NCBI GenBank assembly: GCA_902771735.1 | Contig: CACXXO010000008.1 | Location: forward strand, 1-64,000 | Source: an uncultured Bacteroidota bacterium | Lineage (GTDB): Bacteria; Bacteroidota; Bacteroidia; Bacteroidales; P3 | Length of the DNA: 64,000 nt | Direction of reading: 5' to 3' | In this document: positions 30,423-39,816 of the stretch, piece by piece | How positions within the stretch are numbered: the stretch's first letter is position 1 | Layout: each line of letters begins with the position of its first letter | Notes under the pieces: model-generated | The model's database searches: none | What the model was told of the DNA's origin: nothing | Seen by the model: only the letters and a program-made list of their open reading frames with translations | Made by a program: the position numbers and the translations under genes

Positions 30423-31283
30423 ATGAACATACTGGTCACAGGTTCAAACGGACAACTGGGGACCCACATGCGATTGCTGGCGCCCCAATCGAGGCATACA
30501 TGGTTCTTCACCGATGTGGCCGAGTTGGATATCACTTCGCGTGAGTCTGTTTCCAACTTCGTGAACAACAACAATATAGAACTGGTCGTCAACTGCGCCG
30601 CCTACACTAATGTCGACCGCGCCGAGAGCGAGGAAGAGCTGGCCCTGCGCATCAACGGCGAGGCTGTCGGCAACCTTGCCGAAGCCATGAAGAAGGTAGA
30701 CGGCACGTTGATTCATATCTCCACCGACTATGTCTTCGGCGGCAACAGAAACAACACCCCCTGCCGCGAGGACGAGCCCAGCAACCCCACCGGCGCCTAT
30801 GGCCGTACTAAACTGGCCGGCGAACAGGCCGCCACAAAATGCCACCATCTGATCTTCCGCACAGCATGGCTTTATAGCGAATACGGCAAGAATTTCGTAC
30901 TCACCATGCTCAACCTGACAGCCACCAAGCCTGAACTGAAAGTGGTTTTCGACCAAGTGGGCACCCCCACTTACGCCGGCGACCTGGCTCATGCCATCTT
31001 CTCCATCGTGGAAGAAGAATCGTTTCGCAACCATGAAGGAATCTTCCATTTCAGCAACGAAGGCGTGTGCAGCTGGTTCGATTTCACCAAGGAGATTGCC
31101 CGCCAGAGCGGCCACAACGGCTGCAACATCCAGCCTTGCCACAGCGATGAATTTCCCAGCCCGGTGAAACGGCCAGCCTACTCAGTGCTCGACAAAACCA
31201 AATACAAACAAACATTCAACAAGACTATCCCTTACTGGACCGACAGTCTTACCACATGTATAAATAACATCTCCAGACAATGA
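30423..31283 (+). CDS. rmlD: dTDP-4-dehydrorhamnose reductase RmlD
   Basis: 286 residues. An extended SDR enzyme that reduces dTDP-4-keto-rhamnose to dTDP-rhamnose. NAD(P)-binding motif MNILVTGSNGQLGTHMR at the start, 'VNCAAYTNVDRAE', 'ISTDYVFGG' and the catalytic YxxxK in GAYGRTKLAGE. It starts 5 bases after rmlC and overlaps the next start by 4 bases (ATGA). RmlB, needed between RmlA and RmlC, is not in the window. Confidence 0.95.
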   Translation: MNILVTGSNGQLGTHMRLLAPQSRHTWFFTDVAELDITSRESVSNFVNNNNIELVVNCAAYTNVDRAESEEELALRINGEAVGNLAEAMKKVDGTLIHISTDYVFGGNRNNTPCREDEPSNPTGAYGRTKLAGEQAATKCHHLIFRTAWLYSEYGKNFVLTMLNLTATKPELKVVFDQVGTPTYAGDLAHAIFSIVEEESFRNHEGIFHFSNEGVCSWFDFTKEIARQSGHNGCNIQPCHSDEFPSPVKRPAYSVLDKTKYKQTFNKTIPYWTDSLTTCINNISRQ

Positions 31284-32233
31284 AAAACTTTGCGCTCATA
31301 GGAGTTGGCGGATACGTAGCCCCTCGCCATCTGAAAGCCATCAAAGAGACTGGCAACGACCTCGTAGCAGCCTACGACAAGAACGATTCTGTTGGCATCA
31401 TCGACAGCTACTTTCCCCGTGCATCCTTTTTCACCGAGCAAGAACTTTTCGATCGTCACAACAACTGGTTCAAGTCGCAGGGCAACACCATCGACTATCT
31501 TACCGTCTGTTCGCCCAACTATCTCCACGATGCCCACACGCGCTATGGTCTACGTCTGGGATGTGATGTCATCTGTGAGAAACCTGTAGTGCTCAGTCCT
31601 TGGAATATCGAAGCCTTGGAGCAAATCGAGCAAGAAACAGGCCACCACGCCTACACCATCTTCCAACTCCGACTGCACCCGTCGGTTATCGAACTGAAAA
31701 AGAAGATTGAGAACGGCCCCAAAGACAAAATCTATGACGTCGATCTCTCTTATATCACCCCCCGCGGTTATTGGTACTACGCTTCATGGAAGGGCAACTT
31801 GCAGAAGAGCGGCGGCGTGGCCACCAACATAGGCGTTCACTTCTACGACATGCTTCAGTGGGTCTTCGGTCCGGTGCAGAAGAGTGTGGTGCACGTAGCC
31901 AGTCACGACCGTGTGGCGGGCTACCTCGAACTGCGCCAGGCACGTGTGCGTTACTTCCTAAGCATCAACGGTGACCACCTGCCCGAAGGGGCAAAAGGAA
32001 GCTACCGCGCCATTCTCGTCGACGGCGAACAATTTGAGTTCAGCCAAGGGTTCACCGACCTCCACACCCGCAGTTATGAAGAAATTCTCGCCGGTCGCGG
32101 ATTCCACATCTCCGAAGCCAAAGAGTGCATCCAGACCGTCTACGACATACGCCATGCCGAGCCCATCGGCCTCAAGGGCGACTATCACCCCATGGCCAAA
32201 CTCCCGCTCACCAAACACCCCTTCGGATGGTAG
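31280..32233 (+). CDS. wbpB: WbpB/WlbA-like UDP-GlcNAcA 3-dehydrogenase (Gfo/Idh/MocA)
   Basis: 317 residues. Rossmann start [20 protein letters not shown], the family's [10 protein letters not shown] motif near residue 100, and '[20 protein letters not shown]' with the catalytic His. WlbA/WbpB enzymes oxidise C3 of UDP-GlcNAc uronic acid. The assignment rests on the sequence and on the three following genes (acetyltransferase, aminotransferase, 6-dehydrogenase), which complete the same pathway. It overlaps rmlD and the next gene. Confidence 0.88.
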   Translation: MKNFALIGVGGYVAPRHLKAIKETGNDLVAAYDKNDSVGIIDSYFPRASFFTEQELFDRHNNWFKSQGNTIDYLTVCSPNYLHDAHTRYGLRLGCDVICEKPVVLSPWNIEALEQIEQETGHHAYTIFQLRLHPSVIELKKKIENGPKDKIYDVDLSYITPRGYWYYASWKGNLQKSGGVATNIGVHFYDMLQWVFGPVQKSVVHVASHDRVAGYLELRQARVRYFLSINGDHLPEGAKGSYRAILVDGEQFEFSQGFTDLHTRSYEEILAGRGFHISEAKECIQTVYDIRHAEPIGLKGDYHPMAKLPLTKHPFGW

Positions 32234-32709
32234 AACAAGCTCCCTTCATACACGAAAGTTCCTACGTCGACGACGGCGTCGTCCTGGGCAACGGCACCAA
32301 GGTGTGGCACTTCTGCCACATCCAAAAAGGCGCCGTGCTGGGCGAACGCTGCTCCCTGGGACAGAACGTCAACATCGGCCCCAACGTACACATCGGCAAC
32401 GGCGTCCGCATACAGAACAACGTCTCCGTCTACGAGGGCGTCGAAATCGAGGACAACGTCTTCCTCGGCCCCAGCTGCGTGTTCACCAACGTGCTGATGC
32501 CCCGACTGGACCGTCCTGCCAACGGTCATTATGAGCGCACGCTCGTCCGCGAGGGAGCCTCGATAGGCGCCAACGCTACCATCGTCTGCGGCCACACCAT
32601 TGGCCGTCATGCATTGGTGGGTGCCGGAGCCGTGGTGACCAAGGATGTTCCTGACTATGCCATCGTGGCCGGCGTACCGGCTAAGATAATAGGAAAAGTA
32701 GAAGAATAA
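32227..32709 (+). CDS. wbpD: WbpD/WlbB-like UDP-3-amino sugar N-acetyltransferase
   Basis: 160 residues of left-handed beta-helix hexapeptide repeats ([65 protein letters not shown]), ending [17 protein letters not shown]. The [12 protein letters not shown] start and 'TKVWHFCHI' are typical of WbpD. It acetylates the 3-amino group of UDP-GlcNAc(3N)A. The ATG at 32227 overlaps the wbpB stop by 7 bases; longer upstream reading has no homology. Confidence 0.88.
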   Translation: MVEQAPFIHESSYVDDGVVLGNGTKVWHFCHIQKGAVLGERCSLGQNVNIGPNVHIGNGVRIQNNVSVYEGVEIEDNVFLGPSCVFTNVLMPRLDRPANGHYERTLVREGASIGANATIVCGHTIGRHALVGAGAVVTKDVPDYAIVAGVPAKIIGKVEE

Positions 32710-32716
32710 GAAAAAC

Positions 32717-33820
32717 ATGCAGTTCCGCGACCTACACAGACAGTACGAGGCCATGAAGGCTGAAATGGACGAAGCCCTGCTGGGGGCCGCCCGCAGCGGT
32801 GCCTACATCATGGGGCCCCAGGTGGCTGAGTTGGAACAGCAACTGGCAGCTTACGTGGGAGTGAAGCATTGCATCACCTGCGCCAACGGCACCGATGCTT
32901 TGCGGCTAGCTTTGATGGCTCTTGGCATCGGTCCTGGCGACACCGTCTTTGTCCCCGACTTCACTTTCTTCGCCACTGCCGAGGCTGTGGCAATGGTAGG
33001 AGCCACGCCGATATTTGTCGATGTCGATAAAGATACGTTCAACATCGATGACAATGACTTGTGTATTAAAATCCGAGATAACCAAAACAAGGGACTTGCT
33101 CCGAGAGCGGTAATTGCCGTTGACCTTTTTGGGAGGCCAGCCGACTATGACTCCCTCCAAGAAGTTTGCGAGGAGTATGGCTTGCTTCTTGTCGAAGACG
33201 GTGCACAAGGCTTTGGCGGCTTTTTATATGACGATAGAAAGAACTGCTCTTTTGGCGACATCAGCACCACCTCGTTTTTCCCGGCAAAACCACTTGGCTG
33301 TTACGGCGACGGTGGTGCCCTGTTCACCAACAACGACGACTATGCCGCCATGTTGCGTTCGCTGCGTGTACATGGCAAAGGTACAGACAAATATGACAAC
33401 GTCCGTCTTGGCCTCAACTCTCGCCTTGACACACTTCAAGCTGCTGTACTTCAAGTGAAACTTCGTCACTTTGACGAGGAGTTGGCCGCCGTGAACCGCG
33501 TAGCAGATAAATACAACTGCCTACTGCAAGGCAAAGTAAAAACGCCCAAAGTCCCCGTTGAAATGGGATGGTGCACCTCCTCCTGGGCTCAATACACCAT
33601 ACAGGCGGATAACCGTGATGAAATTCAGGCCCGCCTCAAGGCTGCCGGCATTCCCTCGATGGTCTACTATCCCCGCACCATGAGCCGTCAGACAGCTTTC
33701 GCCCATCTTGGCCAGCAGCCATGCCCAATAGCCGACAGGCTGTCGCAGACGGTGCTTTCGCTGCCCATGCACCCCTATATGACCGATGAAGAAATAGAAA
33801 CCGTTGCTTCGCTGATATGA
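32717..33820 (+). CDS. wbpE: WbpE/WlbC-like PLP aminotransferase (DegT/DnrJ/EryC1)
   Basis: 367 residues. It installs the 3-amino group on the 3-keto sugar made by WbpB. Motifs: 'YIMGPQVAELEQQLAAYVG', CANGTDALRLAL, 'VFVPDFTFFATAEAV', 'LVEDGAQGFGG' and TTSFFPAKPLG with the PLP Lys191. Its stop overlaps the start of the dehydrogenase gene by 4 bases. Codon use around 33000-33260 is slightly richer in A/T than the flanks. Confidence 0.9.
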   Translation: MQFRDLHRQYEAMKAEMDEALLGAARSGAYIMGPQVAELEQQLAAYVGVKHCITCANGTDALRLALMALGIGPGDTVFVPDFTFFATAEAVAMVGATPIFVDVDKDTFNIDDNDLCIKIRDNQNKGLAPRAVIAVDLFGRPADYDSLQEVCEEYGLLLVEDGAQGFGGFLYDDRKNCSFGDISTTSFFPAKPLGCYGDGGALFTNNDDYAAMLRSLRVHGKGTDKYDNVRLGLNSRLDTLQAAVLQVKLRHFDEELAAVNRVADKYNCLLQGKVKTPKVPVEMGWCTSSWAQYTIQADNRDEIQARLKAAGIPSMVYYPRTMSRQTAFAHLGQQPCPIADRLSQTVLSLPMHPYMTDEEIETVASLI

Positions 33821-35097
33821 TTAAACTGAGTGACATAAAGATATGTGTGGTAGGCCTCGGATATGTGGGCCTTCCCTTGGCGCGCCTCTTCTCCACCAAG
33901 TTCCCCACGGTCGGCTTCGACATCAACAGCCGGCGCGTGACCAGCCTGATGGAGGGTCACGACGAGACCCTCGAAGTGGAGGACGACCTGTTGCAGGACG
34001 CCATCCATAACCATGGTTTCCGCTGCACCTCCTCACTGGAAGAAATAAAAGATTGCAACGTATACATTGTCGCCGTCCCCACACCCGTCGACGACAACAA
34101 CCGTCCTGACCTGCGGCCTCTCGTCGGTGCCTCCGAAGTGGTGGGCAAGGTGATTTCCAAGGGCAATATAGTCATTTACGAAAGCACTGTCTATCCTGGC
34201 GTCACCGAGGAAGAGTGTCTTCCAGTAATCGAGAACCTCACGGGCTTCAGACTCAATATCGACTACTACGCCGGCTACAGTCCCGAGCGCATCAATCCCG
34301 GCGACAAGGAGCACTGCGTGGAAACCATCCGCAAAGTCACCTCCGGTTCCACCCCTGAAGCCGCCGACCTCATCGACGCCATGTACAACAGCGTCCTCAT
34401 CAATGGCACCCACAAAGCGCCCTCCATCAAGGTGGCCGAAGCCTCGAAAATTATCGAGAACAGTCAACGCGACGTCAACATCGCCTTCGTCAACGAGCTG
34501 GCCAAAATTTTCAACGCCATGGGCATCGACACCAACGACGTGCTCGACGCCGCAGCTTCCAAGTGGAACTTCATCAAGTTGAAACCAGGCTTGGTGGGAG
34601 GCCACTGCATCTCGGTCGACCCTTACTACCTCATCCAAAAATCGCAGCTCTACGGTGTACTGCCACGCGTGATGAGCAATGCCCGTCGGTTGAACAACTC
34701 TATGGGCGCCTATGTGGCCAGCCAAACTATCAAGCAAATGAACCTCAAAGGCGTTCCCGTCAAGGATGCCCGAATCCTCATCCTGGGCTTCACATTCAAA
34801 GAGAACTGCCCCGACATACGCAACACCAAAGTAGTCGACATCTACCACACACTCCACGAGTATACACCCAACATCTCCGTATACGATCCCTGGGTCGACC
34901 CTGCCAAAGCCCGTCACGAATACAACATTGACGTCACTTCCCAATTATCAGATTCCCATTCGTTCGACGCCGCCATCCTGGCTGTGGCACACGACGCTTT
35001 CCGCACCCTCGACCTCCGAGCTCTCGTCCCCCAACCCGGCGTGGTCTACGATGTAAAGGGTGTGCTGGCAAGAAACATCATTGATGCTCGATTGTAA
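33817..35097 (+). CDS. wbpA: WbpA-like UDP-N-acetylglucosamine 6-dehydrogenase
   Basis: 426 residues. Nucleotide-sugar dehydrogenase with NAD motif VVGLGYVGLPLA, 'VAVPTPVD', 'ESTVYPGVTEE', 'SPERINPGDK' and the catalytic cysteine in GGHCISVDP (Cys264). The C-terminal domain carries ILGFTFKENCPDIRNTKV. In this context it oxidises UDP-GlcNAc to the uronic acid that feeds WbpB. TviB/VipA-type enzymes are close relatives, so exact substrate specificity is inferred. Confidence 0.9.
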   Translation: MIKLSDIKICVVGLGYVGLPLARLFSTKFPTVGFDINSRRVTSLMEGHDETLEVEDDLLQDAIHNHGFRCTSSLEEIKDCNVYIVAVPTPVDDNNRPDLRPLVGASEVVGKVISKGNIVIYESTVYPGVTEEECLPVIENLTGFRLNIDYYAGYSPERINPGDKEHCVETIRKVTSGSTPEAADLIDAMYNSVLINGTHKAPSIKVAEASKIIENSQRDVNIAFVNELAKIFNAMGIDTNDVLDAAASKWNFIKLKPGLVGGHCISVDPYYLIQKSQLYGVLPRVMSNARRLNNSMGAYVASQTIKQMNLKGVPVKDARILILGFTFKENCPDIRNTKVVDIYHTLHEYTPNISVYDPWVDPAKARHEYNIDVTSQLSDSHSFDAAILAVAHDAFRTLDLRALVPQPGVVYDVKGVLARNIIDARL

Positions 35098-35109
35098 AAA
35101 ATATAGCCT

Positions 35110-37026
35110 ATGTTCAAAAAAATATCCTTTTGGCTCGTAAAGAAATATAGACATTCCACCGTCCCGCAAACACTCATCCTGCTGATGGATGTGGCCTTGT
35201 TTGTCGCGGCATTTTTCATGATGGAAGCATTCCGCACCGTCGGCATCGTTGAGGTTGCCTCTCGTGGTGTGCTGGTGAAATTCATCTGGTCGATGATGCT
35301 GACCGTCATTTTCTTTCTTGTGTCGGGTTCTTTCCGTGGCATCATCCGCCATGCAGGCATGTCCGACATCCATAAGATAATCATCTCGACCATCGGTCCT
35401 CTCATTATCTGCTGGATTGTCAACATCGTAAACAACCAGTTTACACCCCCCATCGTGCCGACATACTACATGCTTTCCTACCGCGAGTCACTGACGCTCT
35501 TCCTCATCCTCGGCATGCTGATGATTATCTCGCGCATGTTCATGCAACGCATCTACAACGAGTTCTTCCGCCGTCGCCGTCCCACTGTCAACACAGTCAT
35601 CTATGGTGCTGGAGCCGCCGGCATGATAGCCTACAACGCCCTCAAACAGGAAAGCAACTACGAATATCATGTGGTGGCTTTCATCGACGACGACATGTCG
35701 AAAGTCAACCAGGCGCTCGATGGCGTGCCCATCATGCGCGTCCGCAATGTACTGACCCCGAAATTCATCGAGAGCAAGAAAGTCTCTCAAATCATTATCG
35801 CCATCCCCACCATCCGCATGCTCCACAAGCAGGCCATCACCAACAAGGCTCTCGACCTCGGTTTGACCGTCAAAGCTGTCCCGCATGTCAGCACCTGGCT
35901 CAACGGCTCTTTCACCGCCAACCAGATCCAGGATATCAAGATTGAGGACCTGCTGGAGCGCGAGCCCATCCGCATGGATAACGTAAACATTGTACGCGAG
36001 GTGGTCGACAAGGTGGTTCTTGTCACCGGCGCCGCCGGTTCCATAGGCTCCGAGATTTGCCGCCAGCTGATGACCTACCAACCCAAGAAAGTCATCATGC
36101 TCGACCAGGCAGAGAGCCCTATGTACGATCTCCAGTTTGAACTGAAAAACACCTACAAAGACAACCTTGACCGCATGGAATTCGTCATCGCCAACGTCAA
36201 GGATCGTGCCCGTATGGAAGAGGTCTTCGAGGCCTTCCATCCCAACCTGGTCTACCATGCCGCCGCCTACAAGCACGTGCCCTTCATGGAAGAAAACCCC
36301 TACGAGGCCGTCTATATCAATGTCTTCGGTACCCGCAACTTGGCCGACCTCGCCATCAAATATGGCGTCCAGAAGTTCGTCATGATTTCCACCGACAAGG
36401 CTGTCAACCCCACCAATGTCATGGGTGCCACCAAACGCATGGCCGAAATCTACATCCAAAGCCGCTCCACCGAGCAGACCCACTTTGTTACCACCCGTTT
36501 CGGCAACGTTTTGGGTTCCAACGGCTCCGTCATCCCACTCTTCAAGAAGCAGCTGGCCGCCGGTGGACCGTTGACGGTGACCCACAAAGACATCATCCGC
36601 TTCTTCATGACAATTCCCGAAGCCTGCAACCTCGTCCTCGAGGCCGGTGCCATGGGCGAAGGCGGCGACATCTTTGTCTTCGACATGGGCAAACCCGTCA
36701 AGATCTACGACATGGCCCGAAAGATGATACAGCTCTCAGGTCTCCATGGCATCGAAATCAAGGAAATAGGCCTCCGTCCTGGCGAGAAACTCTACGAGGA
36801 GCTCCTTGCCACCAAGGAAAACACCATCCCCACCTACCACCCCAAAATCATGCGTGCGCAGGTTCGCAAATATCCGCTCGAAGCCATCGACCGCGAATAC
36901 AACGAACTCTGGCAGGTGCTCGAAGGCATGGACGACATGAAGATTGTGGCCAAGATGAAAGACATCGTCCCCGAATTCCTCTCCAACAATTCCATCTACT
37001 GCCAGCTCGACAAGAAGGAACAGTAA
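35110..37026 (+). CDS. CapD/WbpM-type membrane-bound nucleotide-sugar 4,6-dehydratase
   Basis: 638 residues. Four N-terminal membrane helices (about residues 15-140), a first Rossmann region (VIYGAGAAGMIAYNAL) and a second SDR catalytic domain starting near residue 300 (VLVTGAAGSIGSEICRQL). 'YHAAAYKHVPFMEENP', STDKAVNPTNVMGATKRMAE and 'FGNVLGSNGSVIPLF' are family signatures. The usual YxxxK tyrosine is replaced by Met, as is typical for FlaA1/WbpM proteins. The product is UDP-4-keto-6-deoxy-HexNAc, a precursor of QuiNAc/FucNAc-type sugars. Spacing to both neighbours is small. Confidence 0.9.
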   Translation: MFKKISFWLVKKYRHSTVPQTLILLMDVALFVAAFFMMEAFRTVGIVEVASRGVLVKFIWSMMLTVIFFLVSGSFRGIIRHAGMSDIHKIIISTIGPLIICWIVNIVNNQFTPPIVPTYYMLSYRESLTLFLILGMLMIISRMFMQRIYNEFFRRRRPTVNTVIYGAGAAGMIAYNALKQESNYEYHVVAFIDDDMSKVNQALDGVPIMRVRNVLTPKFIESKKVSQIIIAIPTIRMLHKQAITNKALDLGLTVKAVPHVSTWLNGSFTANQIQDIKIEDLLEREPIRMDNVNIVREVVDKVVLVTGAAGSIGSEICRQLMTYQPKKVIMLDQAESPMYDLQFELKNTYKDNLDRMEFVIANVKDRARMEEVFEAFHPNLVYHAAAYKHVPFMEENPYEAVYINVFGTRNLADLAIKYGVQKFVMISTDKAVNPTNVMGATKRMAEIYIQSRSTEQTHFVTTRFGNVLGSNGSVIPLFKKQLAAGGPLTVTHKDIIRFFMTIPEACNLVLEAGAMGEGGDIFVFDMGKPVKIYDMARKMIQLSGLHGIEIKEIGLRPGEKLYEELLATKENTIPTYHPKIMRAQVRKYPLEAIDREYNELWQVLEGMDDMKIVAKMKDIVPEFLSNNSIYCQLDKKEQ

Positions 37027-37029
37027 TCC

Positions 37030-38805
37030 ATGAGAATCAAGACCCTCTTCCGGATTTTCGTGACATTCATCCTCATGTTTGTCACACAGAAGGTGGTCTT
37101 CATGCTCTACAATATGGGCATGGCCGACGGAGCCCCTTTCCTCTCCTGTCTGGCATCATTGTGGCATGGGCTTCGTCTCGACATTGCCACCTCATCCTAC
37201 CTCATCATCCTGCCCATGGTGGTGCTCCTCGTCAGTTTCTTTTTCCGACAGTTCCCCTTGCGGAAAGTGCTGATGCCCTATTACATTCTGATAGCCGTCA
37301 TCCTGTCGCTCATCTTCGTATCCGACACCATTCTCTATGGTTTCTGGGGAGCCAAACTTGACGCCAACGACCTCATCTATGCCGCCAAACCCAAGGACAT
37401 GCTTGCCAGCCTGCCTCTTTGGGCAACCATCTTGGCATTCGTCATCGTAGCGGCCATCGCAGCAGGATACGTATTCCTACTGCGATGGGTCACACCTAAA
37501 CAACTCAACCGTCAGTCATGCTGGTGGGCAACACTCCTTCTGCCCTTGGCGGCACTCACCTTCCTCGGCATGCGTGGCGGCCTCTCCGAATCTACCGCCA
37601 ATCCATCCTACGCCTATTTCTCGCAGCATCCCTTCTGCAACCACGCGGCTCTCAACCCCACCTTCAACATGCTCCACTCGCTCTTCAAGGTGAAGGACCT
37701 CTCCAAGGAGTTCGACACCCTGCCCGACGAACAAGTCGATGCCCTGTTGGGGGATAGGTTTGAGACCGACAGCACCTTGTCCGACACCCTTCTGAACGTC
37801 GACCGTCCCAACATCTTGCTCATCATTTGGGAAGGAGCTGGCATGGGCATGGTCGGCTCCGACACCGTTGCGCCCAATCTCCACCGCCTCTGTCACGAAG
37901 GTGTTTGGTTCTCAAACTGCTATGCCAACAGCTACCGCACCGACCGCGGGCTCATCTCAGTCCTCAGCGGGTGGCTTGGTCTGCCCACCACAACCCTCAT
38001 GAAACGGCCCGACCTCTGTCGGAACCTGCCCTCCATCGCAGCCACAGTCAAAGACGCCGGCTACTCAACATCAATCACCTACGGAGGCGATATCGACTTC
38101 ACCAATATGCGCCTCTATTTCTCCGAAACGGGTTTCAGCCATGTGAAGGGCGGCGACGCATTCCCCTCCTCGCAACGCACTGGCGCCTGGGGGGTCCCCG
38201 ACCAATATCTGCTCACCCCCGACCTCATCCCCGACGAAAGGCCTTTCCTCGCCACCGCTTTGACCCTCAGCAGCCACGAACCCTGGGAAGTGCCCATGCA
38301 CCGCCTCGACGACTATCGCCGCAACGCTTTCGCCTATACCGATTCCTGCATCGGCGCTTTCGTCGACAATCTCAAAAGCTCTCCCTTGTGGGACAGTCTT
38401 TTGGTCATCATTGTCCCCGACCACGGAATTCCCTTCGAGGAGGGTATGTCGACTTCCGACGTTGCCGTGGCACGCATCCCCATGCTTTGGCTCGGCGGTG
38501 CCATCAGGAGTCCCAGGATCGTCAACCTCCTGTCCTCACAGAGCGATCTCGCCGCCACCCTTCTGGCTCAGATGCACCTGCCGATAGACAATTTCCCCTT
38601 CAGCCGCAACATCCTTGGCAAAAAATATCCTTCGCAACATCCATTCGCCATGCACTCCGACAAAAACTGTCTCAACCTCATTCTTCCCGAAGGCAACTTT
38701 TTCTATGACTGCGTCGGCGACAACCTACATCCTGCCGACAGCACGCAACTCCTTTTTGTGAAGGCACTCTTGCAACGTCTCTATCACACCACCGCCGAAC
38801 TATAA
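37030..38805 (+). CDS. LTA-synthase-like phosphoglycerol/phosphoethanolamine transferase (sulfatase fold)
   Basis: 591 residues. Five hydrophobic segments in the first 185 residues anchor it in the inner membrane. The rest is an extracytoplasmic sulfatase-like domain: 'RPNILLIIWEGAGMG' with the metal-binding Glu, ANSYRTDRGLISVLSG with the likely nucleophilic Thr, 'SITYGGDIDF' and IVPDHGIP. LTA synthase relatives in Gram-negatives move phospho-groups from lipids to glycans, so it may decorate the polysaccharide made here. The donor group cannot be read from sequence. Confidence 0.8.
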   Translation: MRIKTLFRIFVTFILMFVTQKVVFMLYNMGMADGAPFLSCLASLWHGLRLDIATSSYLIILPMVVLLVSFFFRQFPLRKVLMPYYILIAVILSLIFVSDTILYGFWGAKLDANDLIYAAKPKDMLASLPLWATILAFVIVAAIAAGYVFLLRWVTPKQLNRQSCWWATLLLPLAALTFLGMRGGLSESTANPSYAYFSQHPFCNHAALNPTFNMLHSLFKVKDLSKEFDTLPDEQVDALLGDRFETDSTLSDTLLNVDRPNILLIIWEGAGMGMVGSDTVAPNLHRLCHEGVWFSNCYANSYRTDRGLISVLSGWLGLPTTTLMKRPDLCRNLPSIAATVKDAGYSTSITYGGDIDFTNMRLYFSETGFSHVKGGDAFPSSQRTGAWGVPDQYLLTPDLIPDERPFLATALTLSSHEPWEVPMHRLDDYRRNAFAYTDSCIGAFVDNLKSSPLWDSLLVIIVPDHGIPFEEGMSTSDVAVARIPMLWLGGAIRSPRIVNLLSSQSDLAATLLAQMHLPIDNFPFSRNILGKKYPSQHPFAMHSDKNCLNLILPEGNFFYDCVGDNLHPADSTQLLFVKALLQRLYHTTAEL

Positions 38806-38808
38806 ACC

Positions 38809-39816
38809 ATGCCATTCATAGCGAACATACTAAAGCACAAAAGCCTGTCTATCGTAGGGTTGGAAAAGAATACCGGCAAAACCGTCTGCCTGAACTATAT
38901 CCTCAACCGACTCAACCAGTTAGGCACCCATGTCGGTGTCACTTCCATCGGTGTCGACGGCGAGCAGGTGGACAGTGTCTTCGCCACCGCCAAACCCGAA
39001 ATCACCCTTTTCCGTGGCACTCATTTTATCACCTCAGAGAAGCACTACCTCATCCGACAGGCTGTCAGCAAACTGGTAGCCGTCGACAGCCAGCGAACCT
39101 CCCTCGGCCCGCTGGTCACCGCCGAAGTGCTCATCCAAGGCAAAGTGCTCCTCTCCGGAGCCGCCACCACAGCAGTGCTCAAACGGCAGATTCAGTCGTT
39201 CGACCGTCTGGGTGTCGACCTCTCCATCGTCGATGGCGCCCTCTCGCGCCTCAGCCTTGCCTCGCCCACTGTCACCGAGGCCATGATCCTGGCCACCGGC
39301 GCCGCCGTATCGGCAAATGTCAAACAACTCATTTCCAAGACCAGACACCTCTATCAATTCATCTGTCTCGACGAAGTGGAGGAGCCCTTGAGGAGTACAT
39401 TGAGCAACATCGAGACTGGCCTTTGGGCCATCGACAGCGACGGGCAGGTCCACGACCTGGGCATCACCTCGGTTTTCCTCATCGACCGTGCCGAGAACGA
39501 CATCCTTCGCTTCGGCCACACACTCTTCGCAGCCGGCGCCATCAGCGACCGACTGCTGAAAATCCTCTCTGCCAAAGGGAAGGACATAATACTGATAGCA
39601 AGAGATTTCACCAAAATATTCGTCACCCCGGAGGTCTACACCGAATACACACGGCGCGGCAACCGTCTCATGGTGCTGCAACGCTCCAAACTCATCGCCA
39701 TCACCCTCAACCCCACGTCGCCGCAAGGCTTCCTCCTCGACAGCAAGAGCACCTGCGACGCCCTCAGCGACGCCCTTCAGACCCCAGTCTACGACGTAAA
39801 AAAAATTGACCAATGA
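38809..39816 (+). CDS. KamB-like lysine 5,6-aminomutase reactivase subunit
   Basis: 335 residues with a P-loop near the N-terminus (SIVGLEKNTGKT). From there it runs as an alpha/beta protein with 'GPLVTAEVLIQGKVLLSGAATT' and 'SIVDGALSRLS'. The length, and direct coupling (4-base overlap) to a MutS-like ATPase, match the kamB-kamC pair of lysine-fermenting bacteria, where the two reactivate the B12-dependent lysine 5,6-aminomutase. I recognise the family by pattern only. No other gene of lysine fermentation is in the window. The gene follows the LTA-synthase-like gene by 3 bases. Confidence 0.6.
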   Translation: MPFIANILKHKSLSIVGLEKNTGKTVCLNYILNRLNQLGTHVGVTSIGVDGEQVDSVFATAKPEITLFRGTHFITSEKHYLIRQAVSKLVAVDSQRTSLGPLVTAEVLIQGKVLLSGAATTAVLKRQIQSFDRLGVDLSIVDGALSRLSLASPTVTEAMILATGAAVSANVKQLISKTRHLYQFICLDEVEEPLRSTLSNIETGLWAIDSDGQVHDLGITSVFLIDRAENDILRFGHTLFAAGAISDRLLKILSAKGKDIILIARDFTKIFVTPEVYTEYTRRGNRLMVLQRSKLIAITLNPTSPQGFLLDSKSTCDALSDALQTPVYDVKKIDQ

